Shown here: piece by piece, positions 6,981 to 13,830 of the stretch
How positions within the stretch are numbered: position 1 is the first letter of the stretch
Layout: each line of letters opens with the position of its first letter
Assembly: GCA_021784265.1 (NCBI GenBank)
Contig: JAJXTA010000009.1
Coordinates: 1 to 14,989 of the forward strand
Source: a bacterium
Lineage (GTDB): Bacteria > Verrucomicrobiota > Verrucomicrobiia > Limisphaerales > J093
DNA length: 14,989 bases
Reading direction: 5' to 3'
The notes under the pieces: model-generated
Database searches by the model: none
The model's input: the letters and a program-made list of their open reading frames with translations, nothing else
What the model was told of the DNA's origin: nothing
Program-made: the position numbers and the translations under genes

Positions 6981-8489
6981 CTAGTCGTAGCCGAACTCCC
7001 GACAGTAGGGCGCCAAGGCCGGCAGGATCGGGGCCAAATGCTTCTCGTAGGCCCGCCAGCGCGCCACCGCCCGGGCATAGACCGGCCGCGTCACGTCCTG
7101 ATAGGTGGGGGAGTAGAGCTGTTTCTGCCGGCTCCGCTCGTGGAACCGCGCCTGGTCCTCGTGCCACGGCAGGCCGAGGAACTCCGTGACCCGGCGCCCT
7201 TCGCCCTCGAGGTTGGCGACCAAGTCCTCGTAGCGGGTCTCCAGCCAGGCGAAGCCGTCCCACCGGCGGACGGCCAGCCAGATGTCCATCAAGTCGGCGT
7301 AATGCTTGGCCACCCGGGGCAGGTCCAGGAAATTCACATTAACCGCGTTCAAGGGGATGTTCTGAAAGTAGCAGCTCACGGCGACATCCCGGGGGTCGCG
7401 CAGGGCGATGAGGACGCGCAACTCCGGGAAGACCCGCAGCCACACCGGCAGCCGGGCGGTGGGTGAGGGGTTCTTGTCCACCAAATGCTTGCCGGCGGCG
7501 GTGGGACCGAGTTCCTGCTGGAGGGCCTGGATGTAGTCCTGGCGCAGGACGTTGAGGCGCGCCGGAGTCAGCCCGCGGGAGGCGAAGAACGCCGGCTGGA
7601 GCACGTGGAGGAATGCCGGCGGCTCGTCCAGAGCGGCGATGGCGGGGTGCGCGTCGAGCACTTGCTCGAGCAGCGTGGTGCCGCTGCGCGGGTGGCCCCC
7701 CAAGAAGGCCAGTGGCGGGGTCGCCTGCCGGGCGCTGGCCGGGAAGGCCTCGGCCCAGTTCCGGAGCACCGTGGGCGGCAGGTCCAGGGTGAAACGGCGG
7801 GCGCTCGCCGCCCCTTCGTCGTAACCTTTTACGAGCAACTCCGTCTGGGTGAGGATACGGACGATGTTTTTGGCCTCGATCAGCAGGCCGATGGCCTCGT
7901 CGTACCGCCCGGTGTGATCACAAATCTGTGCCAGTTCATAACGGCAGGCGTACCGCACGTACGGATGGCGAGGTGCGGCGGCGATGAGGTCGCGCAAGGC
8001 GCGTTCGGCCGCGTCCCCCTGGCCGGCCCGGCGGTCCAGGACCGCGGCGAAATAGCGGGCTTGATCGTCTCGCGGGTCCACGGCGAGGCACTCCTGGACG
8101 ACGGCCCGGGCTTCCTCCAATTGGTGCCGCTGTTCCAGCAGCACCGCCAGGCTGATGCGCGGGTTGATGGCCCGGGGGTCGGCCGCGGCCGCCTGGGCGA
8201 AGCAGGCCCGGGCTTCGTCCGGGCGGCGGAGGGCTTGGTATTGATGGCCGATCAGGCTGACCAATTCGGCGTCGCGCGGGGCCAGCTCGCGGGCGCGGCG
8301 CCAAGCGCGGTCGGCCAGCACCGGATCGCGGGCGCCGGAGGCGGCGTTGCCGTACTCGAACCAGAGCGCCGCCAGCCCGGGGCACTGGCGGGTCAGGCGC
8401 TCGTAGCGGGTCAGGGCCTGGGCGAAGCGCTGGGCCAGGAGCAGGTCGCGCGCCGCCTGGAGGTCCCGCTGGAGCTGGCTCGAGTTCAT
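6981..8489 (-). CDS. TPR-repeat sulfotransferase fusion protein
   Basis: This 502-residue protein joins TPR repeats to a sulfotransferase, an enzyme type that moves sulfate from PAPS to a hydroxyl or amine acceptor. Residues about 5-215 are helix-turn-helix TPR units, for example AERALRDLIAAAPRHPYVRY and YELAQICDHTGRYDEAIGLL. Residues about 258-500 are the catalytic domain. The 5'-phosphosulfate loop is GGHPRSGTTLLEQ (264-276), and the 3'-phosphate site is LRDPRDVAVSCYF (363-375) with Arg364 and Ser372. YSPTYQDVTRPVY near the C-terminus is the usual substrate-side segment in bacterial TPR-sulfotransferases. There is no signal peptide or membrane segment, so it is probably cytoplasmic. The acceptor is unknown; in this protein class it may be a glycan or a peptide. 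The start ATG 8489 has only a weak GATGGG upstream. It is divergent from the LamG gene and convergent with the large exported protein. Confidence 0.93.
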   Translation of the reverse strand: MNSSQLQRDLQAARDLLLAQRFAQALTRYERLTRQCPGLAALWFEYGNAASGARDPVLADRAWRRARELAPRDAELVSLIGHQYQALRRPDEARACFAQAAAADPRAINPRISLAVLLEQRHQLEEARAVVQECLAVDPRDDQARYFAAVLDRRAGQGDAAERALRDLIAAAPRHPYVRYACRYELAQICDHTGRYDEAIGLLIEAKNIVRILTQTELLVKGYDEGAASARRFTLDLPPTVLRNWAEAFPASARQATPPLAFLGGHPRSGTTLLEQVLDAHPAIAALDEPPAFLHVLQPAFFASRGLTPARLNVLRQDYIQALQQELGPTAAGKHLVDKNPSPTARLPVWLRVFPELRVLIALRDPRDVAVSCYFQNIPLNAVNVNFLDLPRVAKHYADLMDIWLAVRRWDGFAWLETRYEDLVANLEGEGRRVTEFLGLPWHEDQARFHERSRQKQLYSPTYQDVTRPVYARAVARWRAYEKHLAPILPALAPYCREFGYD

Positions 8490-8500
8490 GCGGCGGCACC

Positions 8501-8525
8501 CATCATCTTATACGCGCGGATGATG
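8501..8525. promoter_or_regulatory. Inverted repeat and -10 element before the sulfotransferase
   Basis: CATCATC (8501-8507) and GATGATG (8519-8525) are a perfect 7-base inverted repeat around 11 bases. On the minus strand the spacer contains TATAAG (8512-8507), a good -10 that would start a transcript near 8500 and leave a leader of only about 11 bases before ATG 8489. I find no good -35 at 16-19 bases, so an activator may be needed. The repeat encloses the -10 and could be an operator. Confidence 0.4.
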
Positions 8526-8541
8526 TTGGCGCTGATGCGAT

Positions 8542-8556
8542 TTGACAAGTCTTGTC
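8542..8556. promoter_or_regulatory. TTGACA element with overlapping CusR-box-like palindrome
   Basis: TTGACA (8542-8547) overlaps GACAAG-T-CTTGTC (8544-8556), a perfect 13-base palindrome. Known CusR boxes in enterobacteria contain TGACAA-N2-TTGTCA; here the arms are TGACAA-N3-TTGTCC. No good -10 follows at 16-18 bases (CACGGT at 17), so the site may be an operator instead of, or as well as, a promoter part. A similar sequence lies before the CusR-type regulator at 11674. Confidence 0.5.
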
Positions 8557-8676
8557 CCGCACGGCACGGTTTCCTCACTGTGTCTCAAACCCAAGGTTGT
8601 TGGCGAAGTCACGTGCGATCCGGCCCGGCGGGCTCCCGTCCGGGTTGGCCCGCTCGAGCCGGCAGGTTCGGCAGGT

Positions 8677-8701
8677 CGGCGCGCCGCCGTTCGGCGCGTC
8701 G
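8677..8701 (+). other. Stable hairpin upstream of the LamG gene
   Basis: Ten bases, 8677-8686, pair with 8692-8701 around a CCGTT loop, with a single G-T pair and otherwise G-C pairs. Just before it, GGCAGGT is repeated directly at 8661 and 8670. If transcribed, this lies in the leader of the secreted LamG gene, 54 bases before its start. It might protect the leader, attenuate the message or act as a terminator. No T-run follows. Confidence 0.45.
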
Positions 8702-8755
8702 GGGCTGCACGCGCGGCTGCGCCACGACCGTTTCCCAATCGCAAGTGGTCATGCT

Positions 8756-10738
8756 ATGAAGCGTTCCCGTTCCTCCTCCCGCCGTGCCCTCAACACGGTC
8801 TGCACCGTCTCGGCGGCGGCCCTCATGTTGGGGGCCAGCCAGGCGGCCACCGTCGGTTTCAACTTCCAGTGCAACTATTGCTCGGCGGCCTCCTACAGCG
8901 GCTCCCCGGTGACGGCCCCGGCCTTTGGCATCGGTACCAATGCCTGGGAGAGTCTCACGCCGATGGACACCGGCTATAGCTGTCCCACCGCCGCCGCGTA
9001 CACCACCCTCAACCAGGTGATCGACACCACCACCACCGCCACCAACGGGTTGAACCCGCTGCCGCGGGGGTCGCTCAACGTCACCTGGTCCGCCTACACG
9101 GCCAACGTCAGCGGCTTTGGCGGCTATGATCGGTCCCCACCGCACTACACCTTCGGCGGCAATGGCCACAATCCGGGGGAGGAGCAGGTGTATTGGGGCT
9201 TCCTGCGCGATGGGGTCAACTTCGGCCCCGGCGCCACCGGGGGTGACAACAATCAACAAGGTTATTCCATCGACCTCGTCGGCCTCAAGAGCGTCTTTAC
9301 GAATGGGGCTTATGTGGTCGAGCTGATCGCCTCGAGCGATTCGCTCCAGCAGTTGACCAATGCCTTCGTCATTGATGCCACCGCCTCCGCCACCCAATCG
9401 GTGGAGTACCCGAACATTCCCCCCGTCGCCGATGCCGGCGGCACCGGTGGGTGGATTCGCGGTATTGGCGGCGGCCTGAGCACCGTCAGCGGCCCGCTCA
9501 ATGCCGACCACCTGCAGATCGTGGGCAATCGGGCCCAGCACAGCGCCGGCCCGCCGAGTTTTAACTTCGCCAGCACGATCGCCGGCTTCCTCATCACCGA
9601 TCAACCGGTGGTGACCATGTCCCCGCAGCCGGTGCTGGCCACCCCGGGCGACAGTGTCACTCTGCGGGCCATCGCCGTGGGCGTGCCCCCGCTCGCCTTG
9701 CAGTGGCGTCTTAACGGGGTCCCCTTGCCGGGCGCCACCACCCTCACCTACGCGGTCACCAATATCGGCTTGGCCGCCGCCGGGGCTTACGACCTCGTGG
9801 TCACCAATCTCTACGGCGCCACGACCAGCAAAGTCGCCGCCGTGACCGTGGACCAACTGGCGATCAGCCCCCAGCCCTTCGCCGTCAACTCCGCCCCCTC
9901 GGGCAGCGCCAACGACGCCGTGCTCAACGGCGTGCAATGGCTGGCCAGCAGCACCGATAGCGCGGGGACGAACCGCACGGGGGTGGCCCAGTTTATCGCC
10001 AGCGACCCCGACCAGCTCGTCGTGTCCACCGCCAACACCACCAACTTCGACGGCCCGCAGGGCACCATTGCCTTCTGGCTGCGCTCCCAGGGCACGGTGA
10101 CCAACGTGGGCAATGAGGGCGCCATGCTGCTGGACCGGCGCACCGGCAGCGGCCTCGTGATCGTCCAGCACGACGACGGCACCATCTTCGTCCAAACCGC
10201 CCCGTCTTCCGCCAACCAGTTCTCCTCCAACGCCAAGATCAGCGACAACCGCTGGCACCATGTCGCGCTGGTGTACGACCAAACCGACGGCGGGGTGCTG
10301 AGCCTCTACATCGACGGCCAATTCGACAGCACCTCGGCCAACAACGCCGCTTGGTCCTGGCCGACCGGCGAGGCCATCGAAGTGGGCCTCTCCCACGACT
10401 CCCATTGGCGCCCGTACAACGGCCTGTTGGACGACCTCCGCTTCTACAACCGGCAATTATTGGGCACGGAAATCGCTTCGGTGCAGGCCAGTGGGGCCCT
10501 GGTGGACACCAACGCCTTGGTCCTCCGACTTAACTTCGACACGGCACCCGCCCCCGGCCTAACCATCAGTTGGGATTCGCCGACCGCCGTCCTCCAGGCG
10601 GCCGACGTCGTCACCGGCCCGTACACCGACGTGACCACGGCCAGCTCGCCCTTCTCGCTGCCGGCGCAGGCGGTCCGCAAGTTCTATCGCTACCGGCACA
10701 CCCCAGAGACGATCCTGAGTAATCCCTACGACATGTAG
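8756..10738 (+). CDS. Secreted protein with Ig-like and LamG (ConA-like) domains
   Basis: This 660-residue exported protein begins MKRSRSSSRRALNTVCTV and continues through a hydrophobic core to SQA, a clear Sec signal peptide with likely cleavage before ATVGFNFQ (about residue 30). Residues about 31-280 form an N-terminal domain opening with VGFNFQCNYC, typical in style of Verrucomicrobiota surface proteins. Residues about 284-370 form an Ig-like domain with LQWRLNGVPLPGATT and AGAYDLVVTN. Residues about 425-565 form a concanavalin-like LamG module (TIAFWLRSQG, NRWHHVALVYD, LSLYIDGQFD, LLDDLRFYNRQL). The tail (about 590-655) has WDSPTAVLQAADVVTGPYTDV and FYRYR, a frequent Verrucomicrobiota ending. 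Such modules usually bind sugars or matrix; no catalytic residues are evident. ATG 8756 is chosen because the signal peptide begins there; the ribosome site is weak (AAGTGG, 8743-8748). The frame is open upstream to 8552, but that part looks non-coding. No anchor or sorting signal is visible. Confidence 0.88.
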   Translation: MKRSRSSSRRALNTVCTVSAAALMLGASQAATVGFNFQCNYCSAASYSGSPVTAPAFGIGTNAWESLTPMDTGYSCPTAAAYTTLNQVIDTTTTATNGLNPLPRGSLNVTWSAYTANVSGFGGYDRSPPHYTFGGNGHNPGEEQVYWGFLRDGVNFGPGATGGDNNQQGYSIDLVGLKSVFTNGAYVVELIASSDSLQQLTNAFVIDATASATQSVEYPNIPPVADAGGTGGWIRGIGGGLSTVSGPLNADHLQIVGNRAQHSAGPPSFNFASTIAGFLITDQPVVTMSPQPVLATPGDSVTLRAIAVGVPPLALQWRLNGVPLPGATTLTYAVTNIGLAAAGAYDLVVTNLYGATTSKVAAVTVDQLAISPQPFAVNSAPSGSANDAVLNGVQWLASSTDSAGTNRTGVAQFIASDPDQLVVSTANTTNFDGPQGTIAFWLRSQGTVTNVGNEGAMLLDRRTGSGLVIVQHDDGTIFVQTAPSSANQFSSNAKISDNRWHHVALVYDQTDGGVLSLYIDGQFDSTSANNAAWSWPTGEAIEVGLSHDSHWRPYNGLLDDLRFYNRQLLGTEIASVQASGALVDTNALVLRLNFDTAPAPGLTISWDSPTAVLQAADVVTGPYTDVTTASSPFSLPAQAVRKFYRYRHTPETILSNPYDM

Positions 10739-10768
10739 GTTCCCGGACCGGCCCGCGTGAGGGCCATG

Positions 10769-10811
10769 GGCCCCGGGGCGGCCGGCGGCAACCCGCCGGC
10801 CCCTCGGGGCC
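10769..10811 (+). terminator. Very strong hairpin behind the LamG gene
   Basis: Bases 10769-10778 pair with 10802-10811 (one G-T pair). After a single bulged C at 10779, bases 10780-10788 pair with 10793-10801 around a CAAC loop. That makes 19 base pairs, nearly all G-C, 30 bases behind the stop codon. No T-run follows, so termination without U-tract or 3'-end protection is more likely than classical intrinsic termination. The rest of the 200-base gap shows only the promoter near its right end. Confidence 0.65.
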
Positions 10812-10911
10812 ATCGTCGCTTCAAGCCGGGCGCTCGGACAGACAGACACCCCCCCGCCGCACCGCCCTCCACCGCTGTGGTTCCCGTGGCGGTCCTGGGT
10901 GCGCGGCTGGC

Positions 10912-10940
10912 TGGACAGGGGCCCGCGCCGACGTTAGAAT
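10912..10940 (+). promoter_or_regulatory. Sigma70-like promoter of the GNAT gene
   Basis: TGGACA (10912-10917) and TAGAAT (10935-10940) are each one base off consensus and exactly 17 bases apart. The -10 overlaps ATG 10939, so a transcript would begin near 10947, next to the in-frame GTG at 10948. This implies a leaderless message and a GTG start. It matches the arrangement at the Fur gene. Confidence 0.6.
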
Positions 10941-11571
10941 GGAACGCGTGGACGCGAATCAGAACACCGCCCGGCGGGCGAACCTGGATGATTTGCCAGC
11001 CCTCAAAGGGCTGTGGGACATCGCTCGGTTACCGGTGGCGGAGTTGGAGAAGCACCTGACCGAGTTTCAGGTGATCACCCGCCCGGACGGGATTTTGTTG
11101 GGGGCGATTGCCTTGCGGGTGGCGGGGCACCAAGGTTTGGTTCACAGCGAGGCCTTCTACCAGCCGGAACAGGAGGAGCGGTACCGGCCGCTGCTCTGGG
11201 AACGGCTCCAGATGGTCGCCCGGAACCATATCCTGACCCGGCTGTGGACGCGGGAGGGCGCCCCCTTCTGGCGGCAGTGCGGCTTCAACCCAGCCACGGA
11301 GGAGGACCTCAAGCGCCTTCCCCCGGCGCTGGGGAACACCCGGGCGGGGTGGATGACGCTGGCCCTCCATCAGGAATCTCCCGCCACGGTCGCGGCGCAG
11401 CAGCAGTTGGAGCTCTACCAAGCCGCCCAACGCGAAGCCTCGGAGCAAATCCTGCGGCAGGCCCAGCGGCTCAAATGGGTGGCCGGGCTCATTGCCTTGG
11501 CCTTCTTCGTCGGGGCGGCCGTGCTGCTGGTGGTCATCCTCCAACACCACCAAGTCCGCACCTCGCCCTGA
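10939..11571 (+). CDS. Membrane-anchored GNAT-like protein
   Basis: This protein has 210 residues from ATG 10939, or 207 from GTG 10948, which the overlapping promoter favours. Residues about 12-145 read as a GNAT acetyltransferase-like fold: RRANLDDLPALKGLWD at the start, GILLGAIALRV as the central strand, and APFWRQCGFNPA, the usual late GNAT strand-turn. The region where motif A (Q/RxxGxG/A) binds acetyl-CoA reads QEERYRPLLWERLQ (78-91) and has no glycines, so catalysis is doubtful. Residues about 147-178 are Gln/Ala-rich and may be a coiled coil. Residues 180-201 are one strong membrane helix, followed by QHHQVRTSP, so the protein would be tail-anchored with the fold in the cytoplasm. There is no ribosome binding site. 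No partner is evident beside it; the response-regulator operon starts 139 bases downstream in the same direction. Confidence 0.75.
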   Translation: MERVDANQNTARRANLDDLPALKGLWDIARLPVAELEKHLTEFQVITRPDGILLGAIALRVAGHQGLVHSEAFYQPEQEERYRPLLWERLQMVARNHILTRLWTREGAPFWRQCGFNPATEEDLKRLPPALGNTRAGWMTLALHQESPATVAAQQQLELYQAAQREASEQILRQAQRLKWVAGLIALAFFVGAAVLLVVILQHHQVRTSP

Positions 11572-11662
11572 GCGTGGCGGCGGCGGGGGTGGGCTGGGGT
11601 CGTCGGCAACGGTCGCCGTTCTCGCGGTCCGCCATTCTGAATGGATTTTAATCTCCAGTTCA

Positions 11663-11705
11663 TGATATTTTCAGACAAGTCCCGTCAGACTACTCATGGT
11701 CTAAC
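11663..11705 (+). promoter_or_regulatory. Promoter and operator region of the response-regulator operon
   Basis: TGATATTTT (11663-11671) fits an extended -10, with a transcript start near 11678; no clear -35 is seen. Overlapping and following it, GACAAGTCCCGTC (11674-11686) matches the palindrome at 8544-8556 in 11 of 13 bases. CAGAC occurs directly repeated at 11672 and 11686. GTCAGAC (11684-11690) and GTCTAAC (11699-11705) form an inverted pair with one mismatch. The cluster lies between promoter and start codon, as expected for autoregulation by an OmpR-family regulator. That role is inference. Confidence 0.45.
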
Positions 11706-11710
11706 GTGGT

Positions 11711-12391
11711 ATGCGTTTGTTGTTGATCGAAGACGAAAAGAAACTGGCCGATTTTATCGCCCGCGGCTTGAAGGCGGAGCACTTCGCCGTGGACGTCGCC
11801 TATGACGGGCAGAACGGCTGGGACCTCATCAGCGCGTACAGTTACGACTTGGTGATCTTGGACCTGATGCTGCCGGGCCTGAGCGGCAGCGAGGTGCTGC
11901 GGCGGATCCGCCGCGGCAACAGCAACCTCCCGGTGCTGATCCTCACCGCCCGGGATGCCACGGCCGAGAAGGTGCGGCATTTCGAGGCGGGGGCCGACGA
12001 TTATCTTACCAAACCCTTCGCATTTGCCGAACTACTGGTGCGCGTCAAGTCGTTGCTGCGCCGGGGTTCGACCAACCGGGCCAGCGTGTTGCGGGTGGGG
12101 GACTTGGAGCTGGACCGGCTGGCGCAGCAGGTGCGGCGGGCGGGCAAGCGCGTCGAGCTCACCGCCAAGGAGTACGCCCTGCTGGATTACCTGGTGGCCA
12201 ATGCCGGGCGGGTCCTCTCCCGCACCATGATCATCGAGCACGTCTGGGACGAGAGTTTCGAGGGCTTGACCAATATCGTGGACGTTTATGTCCGCCACCT
12301 CCGCACCAAGATTGACGACCCCCATCCCCAGAAACTCATCCGCACCGTGCGCGGCGTCGGGTACCGGGTCAGTGACGAAGGCGAGGGATGA
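11711..12391 (+). CDS. OmpR/PhoB-family response regulator, CusR/CopR type
   Basis: This 226-residue regulator has an N-terminal receiver domain and a C-terminal winged-helix DNA-binding domain. The receiver shows Glu7 and Asp8 (the acidic pair), phosphoacceptor Asp51 (DLVILDLMLPG), Thr79 (LILTARD) and Lys101 (DDYLTKPF). KPFAFAELLVRVKSLLRRG is almost the same as in heavy-metal regulators such as CusR. Residues about 130-222 are the effector domain (ELTAKEYALLDYLVANAG, NIVDVYVRHLRTKID, TVRGVGYRV). Phosphorylation by the kinase encoded next would activate DNA binding, probably at the efflux operon promoter and its own. The start MRLLLIEDEKK aligns with CusR, although no ribosome site is seen before ATG 11711. 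The stop overlaps the kinase ATG by four bases. The actual signal (copper, silver, zinc or other) is unknown. Confidence 0.97.
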   Translation: MRLLLIEDEKKLADFIARGLKAEHFAVDVAYDGQNGWDLISAYSYDLVILDLMLPGLSGSEVLRRIRRGNSNLPVLILTARDATAEKVRHFEAGADDYLTKPFAFAELLVRVKSLLRRGSTNRASVLRVGDLELDRLAQQVRRAGKRVELTAKEYALLDYLVANAGRVLSRTMIIEHVWDESFEGLTNIVDVYVRHLRTKIDDPHPQKLIRTVRGVGYRVSDEGEG

Positions 12392-13830
12392 ACACCAGTT
12401 CCATCCGCTTCCGCCTGATCACCTGGTATGCCGGGCTGCTGACCGGCGGGTTCCTCCTGTTCGGGGTGGCCCTTTACTCCGGGCTGCGCCATTACCTGGA
12501 GTCGGACCTGCGGCAGACCTTGGAGCGGCGCGGTCATCAGATCGCCGAGAGCTTGCTGACCGGGGTGGCGACGACCGGTTGGAGCTATGTCCGGGACGAG
12601 ATCAACGCCCGCTACGCCCCGGCGGTGTATGATCGGTTCATCCGGATCACGCGCGCGGACGGGCGGTTGGTGTACGCCTCGGGCAAGACCCAGGACGGGA
12701 CGATCGATCCCGCCCTGGTGCCCCCGCTGGCCGCGCCCGTCACCCGCACCTCGATCCGCCGGGAGACCCTGCCCAACCAAGTGGACGTGCTCATCATCAC
12801 GGTCGCGTTCGATGGGGGCCGCGGGCAGCGCTTCTTCATCGAGGTGGGCGGGCTGCTGCAGCCGATTGAAACGATCCTGCGGCGGTTGCTGCTCTCGCTG
12901 GCGGCCGGCCTGCCCCTGGTGGTCCTGGTGGCGGTCGGGGGTGGTTCGTTTCTGGTGCGGCGCTCGCTGGCCCCGGTCGTCCGGGCGGCGGGCAAGGCCG
13001 AACAGATTTCGCTGCACAACCTCAACGAGCGTCTGCCGCTGCCGGCCACCGGGGACGAGCTGGAGCGGCTGGCCTTGGCGTTGAACCACATGATCGCCCG
13101 GCTCCAGGAGGCCTTTGACCAGAACCGGCGCTTCCTGGCCGACGCCTCGCACGAGTTGCGCACCCCGCTGGCCGCCTTGCGCGGCGAACTGGAGACCCTC
13201 CTGGAGGAAGCCAACCCGGCCCGCGAGCTGCGGGACCGCATCGGCAGCGCCCTGGAGGAAGTCGATCGCTTGGCCAAGATCGTTGAGCGGCTCTTCGCCA
13301 TCGCCCGGCTGGACGCCGGTGAAGCCCAAGGTGAGTGGCTGAAATTCGACGTGGCCCGACTCACGGCGACCACCGCCGAGCAGATGGCGTTGTTGGCCGA
13401 AGACAAGGGCGTCTCTGTCTCCTGCGCCGCGCCCACCCAGGTCTATGTCGAGGGTGACCAGGCGCGGGTCAAACAGGTCGTGGTGAACCTGTTAGACAAC
13501 GCCATCAAATACACGCCCCATGGGGGGGCCATCAACCTGAGCGTGGGGGCCGCGGGCGGCAAGGCCGTCTTGGAGGTGGCCGATAATGGCATCGGCATCC
13601 CCGCCGAGGCCCTCCCGCACCTTTTCGAGCGGTTTTACCGCGTCGATAAGGCTCGTTCGCGCGACCTCGGTGGCGCGGGGCTGGGCTTATCGATTGTCCG
13701 TTCCATCTGCAGCGCCCACGGTGGCCAAGTCGAGGTCAAGAGCCAGTTGGGGCGCGGCAGCCGTTTCCGGGTGGAATTGCCGTTGGCCCCCCCGGGGGTC
13801 GAACCGACCAAGCAAACGCATGAGCACTGA
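12388..13830 (+). CDS. Sensor histidine kinase, heavy-metal/efflux type
   Basis: This 480-residue inner-membrane sensor kinase is the partner of the preceding regulator. A first membrane helix spans about 11-31, a periplasmic sensor region about 32-165, a second helix about 167-188, and HAMP about 188-241. The dimerisation box FLADASHELRTPLAAL carries phosphorylated His255. The ATPase domain has the N-box NLLDNAIKYTP (Asn371), G1 DNGIGIP (399-405), F-box FERFYR and G2 GGAGLGLSI (428-436). The set is complete, so an active kinase is expected. The periplasmic region lacks an obvious His- or Met-rich metal site, so the signal cannot be read from sequence. The start ATG overlaps the regulator stop (ATGA), and GAAGG at 12377-12381 serves as ribosome site. 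The last 11 bases overlap the next gene, so three products are probably co-translated. Confidence 0.97.
   Translation: MNTSSIRFRLITWYAGLLTGGFLLFGVALYSGLRHYLESDLRQTLERRGHQIAESLLTGVATTGWSYVRDEINARYAPAVYDRFIRITRADGRLVYASGKTQDGTIDPALVPPLAAPVTRTSIRRETLPNQVDVLIITVAFDGGRGQRFFIEVGGLLQPIETILRRLLLSLAAGLPLVVLVAVGGGSFLVRRSLAPVVRAAGKAEQISLHNLNERLPLPATGDELERLALALNHMIARLQEAFDQNRRFLADASHELRTPLAALRGELETLLEEANPARELRDRIGSALEEVDRLAKIVERLFAIARLDAGEAQGEWLKFDVARLTATTAEQMALLAEDKGVSVSCAAPTQVYVEGDQARVKQVVVNLLDNAIKYTPHGGAINLSVGAAGGKAVLEVADNGIGIPAEALPHLFERFYRVDKARSRDLGGAGLGLSIVRSICSAHGGQVEVKSQLGRGSRFRVELPLAPPGVEPTKQTHEH

Noticed and set aside
8486..8506. A six-codon upstream ORF (ATGATGG...) ending in ATGA at the sulfotransferase start
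   Set aside because: The nearby -10 (8512-8507) would start transcription inside it, so its ATG would not be in the message.
8756..8800. Possible Tat signal in the LamG protein (SRRALNTV)
   Set aside because: The twin arginine lacks the following hydrophobic consensus, and the peptide reads as an ordinary Sec signal.
8609..10456. A 615-codon minus-strand frame antisense to the LamG gene
   Set aside because: Composition is Gly/Val/Ala-rich without domains, and the plus strand encodes recognisable signal peptide, Ig and LamG motifs.
12286..13329. A 347-codon minus-strand frame across the regulator-kinase junction
   Set aside because: It is antisense to complete, motif-bearing regulator and kinase genes.
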